Shown: positions 27,801 through 39,800 of the stretch, piece after piece
Layout of the letters: every line of letters begins with the position of its first letter
Numbering within the stretch: the stretch's first letter is position 1
NCBI GenBank assembly: GCA_008508345.1
Contig: QNGE01000427.1
Coordinates: 72,034-136,033, forward strand
DNA from: Paragonimus westermani
Lineage: Eukaryota > Platyhelminthes > Trematoda > Plagiorchiida > Troglotrematidae
Length of the DNA stretch: 64,000 bases
Reading direction: 5' to 3'
Notes under the pieces: generated by a model
What the model was told of the DNA's origin: nothing
What the model saw: only the letters and a program-made list of their open reading frames with translations
Databases searched by the model: none
Made by a program: the position numbers and the translations under genes

Positions 27801-30800
27801 TGGGTAGCCGGTTTGTTTGGATATTGTACATGTAACTGCTAATTCCTCAGCAATCCTTGCAAACCCTAACCACCTCGTTCTCTAATCAGTTAACGAGGTT
27901 TTTTCCAGAGTAAATGGCACAAAACGGTTTACATGAATGTGCCATCCGTTCCAAGTACCCTTCTAGTGTATCATGTGCTGAATTGAGCCATCATCACGGT
28001 GCGGTATACGTTCACCCGGAATTCCCAGTTTTTTACTGGTTTTGATGTCCGGTGAAAATTGGTAGTTTTCGCGTGCGAGGTTAAACCTAATTAAGTCATC
28101 AATCGGTTTATTTTATTATCCAGTATGCATAGGATGCCGTCCACAAATCTTATGTAAACTGCATTAACTAGCTGACAACTTTGTGTGTATTTTCCATTTT
28201 GCTATGTAGATGTCAGTAAAGTGATTCCAACGGGATTGTTCGACGCTTTCTCGTTCGAAGTAAAATTGAACTTTGTACACACACGACTGAAATAACTGTT
28301 TAAGTTTGATCGATGGTAACGGTATATCCATACCACTGCACTCGATATAATCACAAAGCAGCCTGTAGTTCCCCCTACTTTGGTAAATAGGGGCGATACA
28401 TCAAGAAAAAGCATGGTCTGCACGTTCACACAAATGTGATATATTTAGCTGGATGGTGGATCACTAAAAATGAGTTTCTTCGACATAGTTTTTCGTGATT
28501 ATCCTTGGAGTGTTTGCACTACTGTTGTTTACTCTGAACTTGCATTGTCAACTATGAACAGCCGCAATGCTGGAGTGCATGCTATCGAACTTTATGCGAA
28601 TTATGTGAACCAAGACAGATCTGGTCGCAGGGTGGCACGTGCGTGAACCTCCAGGCACAATTGTATCCGTACGACACTTTCGTCAATTGACCTTGAACAT
28701 TTTTTCGTTGCGCTTGCATGTTCACGCCAATTTTCAGTTCAAATTCTGAGAACCATTGCGCTTAAGCTGTTCTTTTAATTTGTTTTGTAGTGACGTTCCA
28801 TTGGTCTAGTTGGCGTAACTTGCTTACAATAACAGCTGTGTATTGGACTACATCCTTACTGTCTTGTGTAGTTTGTGAACAACATCGTAAGATTATGGGG
28901 ATGTTTTGATTGCTTTCGACTAATTTTCACCTCTCCACCCTTCTGAACATGGTCTTTGTTTTCGTCCTACCTTCACGTCGGTATCTGCAGTGATCGACGA
29001 CCGTGTGGCTTTCTTAGTGATTCCGGCCACGACTAAGCTCTCACTGTTTCTTGTTCTGTATACAGATGCCTTTAGGTATGCTTGCAATGGACGCCTGATA
29101 TACACCCGGTGCTACTTTCTTCAGTCGTGCACCTCATTGCTCGTAGCGAAGGTCTGCACTGCCTTGATGATCCATTACGTGTTCCGATTTTCGAAGCGGT
29201 TCTGCTTGTACACTTTCGGTGAATGTGACTACTATTCGTAGTGTGTTAGATCTCATTTTCGTGTATTTGTTGTTATTGTGTGATATTATTTGGCTTGCTT
29301 CTCTCTTGGTGGTGAACCGTAGTTTTTGATTGCCTGTGGACGGATCTAATTTTGGTGTTAGATATTCTAAAGTATTGTCCTAACATCCATAGTTTCTTTG
29401 TCCTTTGAAGAGGTGTTTAAACAAAATTGATTTGCTCCAATAAACATCGAACTCTTTCGCTTGTTCCACCCAGGAGAAACTCTGCAATCTCTGGTCCCAA
29501 ATCAAAGTTCATTCCGTCGGGGTCGAAAACAGAATAGCAGTTTCCGAAACGCAGTCGACCGCTCTCTAACCTTGAGCGAGACATCTGAATGCACTCACTC
29601 TGGTCGGAACTCTTCCGATTTACCCGTTTGTAATCAGTCGTATCCCTGTGCGCCGATCAGTTTGCATAATGCACTTCAACCCGCATCCAATAACTCAAAA
29701 GAGAATCATTATCCTTCCACACCCTTTTCATCACATTCTGTGCAAACGAAACCTATTCCTGATACCCACTTCCAACTTGAAAGGTCTTCCACTACCGTTG
29801 TATCCCAGGGAGATCTCAGTGTCCCACCTGTCCCTGTCAGACGTGATAGAACTCTTGCTTCACCAGTCGATTCATCTAAACAGCATAAACGAAGTTTCGG
29901 CAGCTTCCGAGGCCTTTTCAAGTGAGCTCAATCCGATTTCCTTCTTTCCCTGTCTTTTTTTCTTGTGCACAATTCCATAGTATCGTGGCTGGTCAGCATT
30001 GGTGTTAAAATGTGCAATGGTTTGAAATTAGTCATCCGGTTACTGATAAGTGGTTTGGCAGATTTGATAATTTAAGAGAGATTTAGCTACAATGAATTTG
30101 GACTTCGACTGAACTCGAACTATCGGTAGAAACAGCATGTCCAGACGTGGCAAGTGTTTTACCTGGTAAGCCACGAAGCCACACCGGAAGCTCATAAATA
30201 TCACGTATAAACTGATTTACCCACCCAAATTGCTACATTTGATGGAATCCACAGAATGATCGAGAATATCGATTGTCCACACAGGCTTTTTCAATCAGCT
30301 CACGCTGGAATACACCTCATCTGGACATGCTGTCTTTGTTGCTGGTTCAGATCATGCCGAGATCCAGACTTTTGCAACTGAGTTTATTCCAGATTATCTC
30401 ATCTGTCTGCAGATTCAATGCTCCTCGGTGACGCTGGTGTGTTTCACAGTGAAGTGATTGACATCTGCTTAGGCAATCAATCTTTGGAATCCATTTTACA
30501 CAATCAATTAAGTGGGCAGCTGAGCCTTCGGCGTAGCCCTGTTGCTCACCTGACAAGACACTTGCTGCGTCTGGGCATGCTGTTTCTGTTGTCGACTCAA
30601 ATCCTACTGAATTACAAGCTTTTCGCAATCGGGTCTCCCTAAATTGTACCTTTTTTGTTCGTACTCTCTGTTTTCGACAAGCCTAGTTAGCAACACTTCT
30701 GTTAAGTGTACAAAATGTGGTACTGTTAAACGTTCGCATCTCCGGCGATCTCTATTGATGCATGTTACCTGTCGTCCGATTACTTTTTGCTTCGTCTGAC

Positions 30801-33800
30801 TTTGATATCTTGAAGACTTGTTGTACTGTATACAACTGTGCAATTGTGGTCAGCTGACAAACATATTCTTGCTTGCCATACTACTGACTTCAGATCAGGC
30901 TGTTCTCAAAAACCCCAGTCACTGTTGTGTTCTATGTAACAAACCATGAAGAACAAGCTACAATTTTGATGTAGTAACGCAACCGAAAACCTCTGTTGAA
31001 ATCGACTGTGGGCAATTTCCTAGATCTTTTCTCCTATTCACTGGGCTGTCAAACGTTTTGATTACTTCAACATGGATTTCGCGTCATTTTTTAACAGCTA
31101 GCCCGTCACAATAAGACTGGTACCTTGACACAGTTGGATGGCTTGCGCATCTTGATGACCTGTTGTACTCAACTGGACAGTGTGATGATCACATCAACAA
31201 AGTCACTCATACCAGGCAGACCAATAAGTGGAGATCTGACAAACCACATTCTCCTGGTCCTCCAGGTTGAGGGTTAGAAGGTTGACATCTCTTCCGGAAA
31301 AAGCACTAGTTTTGGTGCACTGCCACCTACCCGCTGCCATGCGAGACAAGCTTTTGAGCCTAACGTTATGATTGAGAACCTTAATCATTCTGCTGCATCT
31401 GTCTAGGCGTTCTCACAATATCTTAGCCCACATACAACCGTGGTTACTCATAGCTCCAGTAATCCCATATTGCATGGGCAGTCTCTCAGTATAAACCGGG
31501 TCGCTCTATCTGCTGCATACAGCAAGGTGGATGGGCGAAAACGTGCTACAGCGGACCACTTCTCCAGTGTCCTGTCAAATTTAGCTCCTAGGCCCCTCCC
31601 AACCCCCCACTTCTAGCAATTGCTGTGTAAACTCGACAAAATGTATAGGTAACCATGGTAACACCGAGTCGGTAAGGCCTCTCTCTTCCCTTGCTTAGAT
31701 CTAGAGTGCGAATTAGGACAGGTGCTTTCAACGCTCGCGCTCTAGAACAGATAGGTCGGTAAGCCGCTCTTGCACGAACGCTAGACTAATTGAACACCGA
31801 TGTCTGTTGCGTTTCGGTGACTAGAATCCAAGACAGTAACCGTATGGAACAAACAGCACCCTTAATGTGTATACGATACTGGTTGCACACGTCGGGTGAT
31901 TTCACGGCCGCCGCCACCGGTCAGGCTGGCGTAGGTATAGTCCTCAGCACGATGGTCATAGCCGCATTAGTAGATTGGATTCCTGTTAGCAGTGGACCTT
32001 GTGCCGTCTGCTTGGCAGGTTCTCTTAAGGTCAACTGTAGACGCAGAACTTTCGGAAATCTTTTCATTGTCTACTTATGCTCCAACTGACTGTGGTGATG
32101 TCGGTGTTAAGGATGCCTTTCACTTGAATCTGGCCGCCCACTTTCGGTCGATACATTGTTCTGATATAGTTATTTTGGTCGGAGATATGGACACCCATGT
32201 CGGCCGCCTTGGTAAGGCCGAGTCTCACTGAGGCGATAGGTTTTGGCTAGGATCACATCGTTTGGATAATGGCGATCAGCTGTCCGCTGAGCATAGGCTG
32301 TTTTTAGCCAGCACTAGTTTTAGACATCGTGCACATTATTGTCATACTTGGCGATCCCCTTCTCCGTATCAAGCCCGGTCTCAGATAACCCACATAGCTG
32401 TAGGTGGCGGTGTTGCATTCAGGACCGTTGTTCTCATTAGGATACATACTTGGATTCAGATCATGCGTTGTTACGTTGTCTTTTTGTCCATATTTCCGCT
32501 GGGTAACAATCTCACTCACAGCGACGGCCTGCTGTTGGGAAACTGGCTGTGTCGTTAGCAAAGCATAAGTCGAAAACAAGCCTAGAAAACACCCTTATCA
32601 GTTCTCACTCCGAAGATCCTAAGAGCTGCTAGATCCAGGTCTCATAGGTCATTCATGACGCAGGCACTATAGCATGCGGTACGGGGATACATGTTTTGAG
32701 CGGACATTGGTTATCGGAAAAATCCCTGGAGTTGTTAGAAGCTAGACGGAACATTCCTCCTGGCACTTCATATAACAGGTTTAGGACAGACGTCCGTAGG
32801 AAGCTTAATCTTACCCTAAACGTGGGTCCTGAGGTTTGGCTGGTGGAGGAAATTAAGGAAGAGGAATCCACTTTTGCCGTATTTCTCGACCATAAAGGTG
32901 TTTTGGATTCATTGGATCGATTTACACTTTCAGAGTCGCGTAATCACGGGGGTGTGCCGACCAACGATGCGAACATACTGTCGGCTCCTTATTCTCACAC
33001 TTTAGTTCGGGTTACGGTTTACAGTGAACTTTCTGACAGTTTCACCGTCAGCAGTGGTGTTTGTCTAAGCTTTCCACTTGCACAATTTTTTTATAATCTC
33101 GTCATAGACGAAGCAGTGAAGGACTGTATGCGCCACTCACAAGATGCCGGCGAATCCCTTATTTTCAGAAAGACTGGTTCACCTTCATCATGTTGATGAG
33201 GTGTTGCTGATTTACAACTTTCGGGAGCACAAACAATGCCAGACGCTATTTCGCTTTCCGCTAAACACTTCGGAATGCGCTTTCCAGTCTCAAGGTGCAA
33301 GGTGTTTCCGCAAGACTGTTGTGACTACGTAGCTTTAATGTTGGATGGTGAAGTTATGATGATTGTTGACTGGTTCGTGTAATTCGAGAGCTGCATCGAC
33401 AGCAGTGGGGATGCAGGGAATAACGTGGATGCACGTGTCTTTAAGGCTAGAGCTGTATTCGCTAATCTACGACAGAGAGGCATCTTTCCGGAGCTTAAAG
33501 GTCGTGGGTTGTGATATCTTACAGCTGTATATGTTGGTCGCTCAGGGTGGCAGACCTGAGTGACCTTCAAGTATTCGATCATCGATGTCGGTGTTCCGTC
33601 ACTCGTATCGATTTGGACCCAACGAATGAAATTGTTAGAAAGCGGGTATTTGGTAGTGGTTGCCAACCCAGTTCTTCTATACAATCTCCACATCTGCGCA
33701 GACCTAGATGGTCTGCCCATGTACTAAAGATGCCAGCTAGTTACCTGCCACACCGAGCACTGTTTGCCGATGCTGCGGCCGACTGACACGTAGGGTGCGA

Positions 33801-36800
33801 GACGGATGACTCAGAGAAATGAAGTGGTTTACCAACGTGTTGACCACCATAGATGGGGTTCGTCTCTTGGGCTGGGGACCTTATCACCCACGGAGTCAGT
33901 GGCTGGAGATGTTAGATGAGATGGCGGCTAACAAGGTTCAGTGACGTGAATGTTTTCGTTGTTTGGCCGAGTCGTCTGTGAAATAAACGCACTTAATGAC
34001 GAGGGTTAGTGAAAATCGTAAGGAAGCTACCTTGCTGATGACACGTTGCTTTCATTAGTAGCTCGGTTGTTCGTCCGTGAAGTGTAGGTACCCTATTATT
34101 GGATGTTTGAATGTGGACGTAGCTATTTTTACTAGTTATTTTGTTTTTTGCCAGGGTTTACTTTTTTTCTTGATGGTTGCATGGTAGCTAACCGTTGGTG
34201 GAAACCACAGATGGGTTATTGTTTATGATGATAAAGTTAGTTCTTCGTTACAAACTCCTTCAGCAATACGGCGTCACTGCTTGCAGGCGGCAAGGCCCAA
34301 AACAGTGTCAATCCTTGGGAATTTTCGGATTACGCTGTCATTAGGTTGTATTAACTTCGAATGAACATTACCATACGTTTGTTGTTCTCTTTTTACTCAA
34401 ACTTCCATGCTGGTCATCAGTGTGAACCGCTGGAATTACCTTCATTTATAAATTCGTTTTCAGCCTTTTATTCACCGTCCAGCTTGCTCACTCATGCAGT
34501 GTTTGTCTAGGCAATCAGGAAGTTCGCTTAGGGTTTTAAATGTCCTGTCTATGGTGGCTGTAAAGTCACTGTGTGCTGCATCTGCTGAGCGTACTGAATA
34601 TTGAAGGCAAGCAAATGCAGCTGGTAACTTTGGCTCGGGGATGAAGTGGACCGAATACTGTCTAGGTGCTCAAACGTGTGCGTTTCATATGGCAGGCCCC
34701 AAAATTGCGGCCCCTAGGTTCTCAGCATCGTTAACCTTGAGCTACCTTGAGACCACGCACATACTAATGTCACACAGGCAATCATAAGGTTGCCTTTTCC
34801 GCATATGTGTCTACTGTCACGATGTATGTGCTAACGCATTCACCACCTTTCTGTCACTTGATAACGAGGAAACAAAGCGGAGAAAATTAAAAACTAATTT
34901 CCAGCAAATCTACTAGTGTGGTTTACATATACGATTCCACATTTCAATGCTTTATGTCGGCGAAGAAACGGTTCGTATTCTAGCTGTCTTTCTGGAAACG
35001 TCTGCTATTCCTCGATACGGAACTATACTGCTACCTGCTTCTTAGCTCGTTGTCTGTCGGTCGCCCTTTAGAACGTTCGTACGGATGCGAAAAACGGACA
35101 GCTTTTGAAGCGCACATACGCATATATGAAGGGACTATCCTCTGTCGTTCTCCCTGACCGCCTGCCTTCTTCGTCGAACGTAGTTCGCGGACGATCATCT
35201 CCAGTAGAGTGCTGTTGATCACTAAACCCCCGACAGTGCTCCATCTATTTCCTCTGTTCTCTCCTACTCCCCTTCAACCTGCTGGTCATCCGATGGTTCT
35301 GTACTTGTTTCGCTCACATTCTTATGACCAGTCAAGCCACATCAGATTTTGAATTAACGCCAGCCGACTCGTGATACACGTACTGCGGAAGGTCGACTGT
35401 ACGAGGGTGGTCCATTCACGGTTTACAAATATCTAACGAACTAAAATAACCGGTGTGAAAGGTTAACCACCGAAATCTTTTAGCCAAAACATAAAAAGGA
35501 CAGATTAAATCTATGACGACAGGTTTATTCTGATTTGGAATGTGTTTTTTTGTTCAAAGTGCATGATACTCTCACTCTGTACTCTTTTCTTCTGTCCAGG
35601 CGAACTGACAAAAAGGCCTCAGAGCTGACGCAATCTAGGACTACTGAGCCACCACCTCGACCTGCTTCAGCTGTTCCCCATACGATGAACCGCCGTCTAT
35701 CCACCCCTGATTATTCCACATCTCCTAGGTCGAAAGCGTCCGAACCGGGTCGCGGATTACGCTTGTTGCGCGAACACGGTGACGTGAATAGATCGAAATT
35801 GGCCGTATCCAGTCCGTCCCCCAGTTCGCCTACGAAAGCTAACTTTAAACCCATTAATCATTCTGCTGTGAAATCTATGCGTTCTCGACCTTCTAATATT
35901 ATTACAGTCAGTCCGAAGTATTCCCAGGCCCCTATGTCGATGCTGGATCCTATGCGTAGAGTGTCGGAATGGCAGCTGCAGCTTTTTGAAAATGCACTCT
36001 CCCCACCCCCAGTACCTCCACGTACTACTCATCATATTAGCGATCCAGAAAAATTCGCCCGCACTAAACATAAACGGCCTTCTAACGGCTATCATGTCTA
36101 TTCCCGAGGCGATTATCAGAAATCCACCCCATCTTCCACCCACATCGCACAATCCAGTGTCAATTCTGTGAAGTCGACTCCAATTACTAGCCCCCTTGGA
36201 AGTTTGCCCCATCGCAGAGACCATTCTCCAGTTTATGTTCCCAAGCCACCTGCGCGTCCATCGTCTGCTAATCGTGTGCACTCACGGGTCACATCTACGG
36301 ATGCCGGTAACGCTGCACCAACCCACTCAAGAATTCAAGTTTCCACCCCTGTCCCCGGTCAACCTCCGACCGTACATCAATCCGCATCTAATCGAAAACC
36401 GCCGGAGGACTCTGCTCGATTATGTGCAAACAGGAATCCTGTCGCTAATCTTTCGCTACACTCCAAAGTGCAACTCACCACACATCGAAAGCCAGGAGAT
36501 GTAAGCGTTTCTTCATATGTATCCACGTTGTCTGATAGGTCGGTGGACATATTTGACTCGCTTGGTTCCTGATTGATTAAAAAAAGGTCCAGAGCAGTGC
36601 ACACAGCTTACACTGAGTATTGTGCCAGTAGTGTTACTTTTTAAGTTTTTGAAGCAACTTATCGGTCATTTTAGTGCATTGCGAACTTGGAACTATTTAA
36701 CACAGAGACTGCGCTACACATACGCTGCTACTCCTGGATTTAAAGTGTGTTGCCTTCGTGTCCGCATTTAGCGAAGCAATTTTACTGCGTTCTGTGATTG

Positions 36801-39800
36801 CTAACCGTTATCTTCTCGGTGGCGACTGTCCTGACGCAACTTTCCTCTTGCATCCATTCCTTTAGAAAGGGCGATGGAGAAAGTGAAGCCTAACGCGTCG
36901 TTGTGTTTTGACTACCTAACTGTGTTCGTTGACTCTCTTGAGTATCGTCCTCTCGTCCATATTTGCCATAAACATTACAAACGATCCGGATTGATAAATT
37001 TGAAGTTATCTCTAATTACCTACGTATATAGTCCATTCTCCTTTAAGTATCGTTCTTTGTTTTCGGAAAAACACTGATGATGATGGTTACGACCACAATT
37101 TATCGGATATTTACTGACTCCATCACAATTCGTATGGAAGAGTATGAAAACCTCTTGTTTGCCGTATATCGTAGAGAGTTTGCGCTGTTTTCTTACATAA
37201 GTTAGTTAACAGTTTAATCTTGTTTTCAGTGAAAAGACTCTGAAAAGGCGTGGTAGCGTGATCGATATCGCTAGCGCTGCTTGATTCAAAAAATGCACGA
37301 AATTCTGCTGTTTCTTTAGCCTGCTTTCCGTATGATGGAGAATTAGAAGCGGATGACGACCACGTTGCTCACCTTCATTAACTCAGCTCAGAAAGCTCTC
37401 GGCTCTTATACTACCCACCATTCTGTTTTCGCATTGTAGTAGTCATTTTTTCAGTCCAAGCAGGCAACTTCCTCAGTGTATCGCACTTTCTGAAATAAGT
37501 TGCAATTTAGAATGCTCAGTTCCCATTCTTTTGGTTGAATAAAACAATATCTTGGCTTGATCTGAAGCTCGTTCCATAGACACCCTTTTTTGATAGCAAC
37601 CTTTTACACGCATAATGAGGCAATCGCTATTTTTATTCGGATACTGTCGAATTACCGGCATCGATCTACCAGTGTAATCAACCAGTTGTATTTCCATCAC
37701 TCTCTAGAGTCGCACCGCTAACACTGCCCCTTCCACGAGCCGTATATTTTCGCCGGAGATAGTGCTTCCAGTTAAACCCTTTCAATCTAATTCCACGAGT
37801 CACTCCAAAAAGCGGCCGTCTAATAGTAATCGACCCAGGTATGTTTGGTTTACGACCAAATTGATCATGGTCTCGTCTCATTGTTTTTTCTTCAATAGTA
37901 CATTTCATGTATCTCCAGAGGTGAATTTTCAGTTATTTACATCCTCAAATCCTCAGCGAATAGAGGACAACGAAATAACGCAGGAGTCACAAAACAGTAA
38001 TATTAATCAGGAAACTCGTGAGAAAGTTGGCAAACAGTCAAAACCAGTATTCATTATGAAAAAGCATTTATTGATTCAGTTTCGCGGTTAATTCAAAACT
38101 AAGAAAAGCCTCGGTTAGTGTGGAAGTCGAGCTAACCAGAGAGTAACGGAGAGTAGTGAAAACGGATGCGTGCAGATAAACGTTTGTACCGGGATCGAAT
38201 GGAGGATCTAGAGAGGTCCGTATGAAAAGGGTGGACTGTCAGATCACATTTTTGCTGAAAAATCAAAGAATTGTTTGCGGGGAATGCCACTTCAATGGTA
38301 TACATGCCTTGAGAATCTGGCGTAGTTCTTTCGACAAAAACCAGAGAAATCACTGGTGAACAATACATCCAGTTAGGGGACATAAAAACGTTGGTAATTC
38401 GAAACCACCGAGTGTCGAATGGTGAGAGAATTTAAGCCCCGGATGTGAAACAAAAGCTTTGGTACTTCGGTGACCACACGGGTAATACGAAGTGTTCACG
38501 TTGTGTTGTTATTCGAAGTAATCCCCAGGTGTTCAACAGGAAGAATCCAAGGTAAGGGCTCGTTATTCGCATGATGGAGGGAGTATGCACTGGAAGTTAG
38601 CCAGTGGTAATTCCTCTTTTTAGTAAACGAAAACGTCAACACATTTGGATGTGTTAAGAGACAAAATGAGGGACTCCAACCATCCTGGTGTTTCAGACAA
38701 ACTGTCCTACAGGGTGGGAAGAGAGAACCGAGTTGGAGGTTTGATGCCCAGCGCCATATCATCTGGATATTTCATTACAAAACTGTGGTCGTAAGCTGTC
38801 ATGGACTTAAAAGTAACAACGTAAAAAGGATTGCACGTTATAGGACACCAGGGCCAGCTATGAGTGTTGGTAAGGTTTGATCATGGAATTGAGTGAATTG
38901 GCTTCGAATCGTAAAGTACTTTCATAACCCCATAGTTTAGGCTATAATTCCAGATTCCTTGAGAACTCGAAGCAACCTCACTCTCAGCACTACACGTTGG
39001 AGGACTTAGGTTAACTAAATTGAACGCCACTCACACTTGATCGCAGCTTTCGCATTCAGACAAGACTTTCGGCCAGCTCACTTCGAAAAGAAGGACTACA
39101 CCTGAGTTTTCCTTTTACTAAAGCTTATCAGTTCATATCCTTATCCGGATCGGGATTTGCACTCTGGCCCTCGTGCTTGTAGAACTAACGTGTTAACCAC
39201 AATGTCAGTAGCCTCTCACAATAGACATGACTGAATAGTCAAATACTGACGTACAATGTTCAGCCCACTTGATCATTTCGAACGGATAGCACGCAGGCTG
39301 ATAATGGTTTAAATCAGTAGCAGAAGTGGGCTAGCCGATAGCTTCATCTGAATGCGAAGTCTGCGACCAAGTGTCCACTTCGAAAGAACCGGTTCAATGA
39401 AGACAGTAAACTCAACCCAACTAAAACGTCCTGATTGAGAGGTAATCGATTGGATAGAACAGACCGATTCTGTTCACTCTTTCAAAATAATCGGGAAAGC
39501 TGAACATTATTCATACAAGGTTGTGGTTGCGCGTCTGGATCTGATTATTAAGTCATGTCTATTGTCTCTTTATCAAAGCTTTCACCGCATCGCTGTGGTT
39601 TAAGAAACATGCTGACGGCTCTTGATTTCTTACTAAGCAAAGTAAGAACGGAATGAACTAGACACTAACGAGATTTGTATACTTCTGTACTGAAAGCTTT
39701 TCGTCTTTTATTCACGAATTGTTAACCGTGCGCTCATCACTCAATTACAGCTCCACAACGCGAATAAAAATTTTCTCAGATAAACAGTACTGACATTTGG

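Larger units (their letters stand above)
7768..29473 (+). other. Intron B-C of the plus-strand gene (21.7 kb)
   Basis: A very long intron holding two Penelope-like fragments (minus strand), a LINE on the minus strand near 18-19.3 kb, LINE pieces near 22.5-22.9 kb and a possible LTR near 15 kb. Open frames at 8826-9053, 9400-9681, 10978-11223 and 11242-11550 have mildly protein-like composition but no recognised domain and no splice support. The remaining stretches show nothing I can name. Confidence 0.5.
29922..35599 (+). other. Intron C-D of the plus-strand gene (5.7 kb)
   Basis: Contains the tRNA-like SINE cluster (30.1-30.6 kb) and the longest LINE copy (31.7-34.2 kb). The rest (about 30.65-31.65 kb and 34.25-35.55 kb) shows no exon or repeat I can name. 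Confidence 0.5.

Noticed and set aside
35757..36281. Minus-strand open frame of 174 codons
   Set aside because: Shadow of exon D on the opposite strand; the plus frame has the coding character and splice sites.
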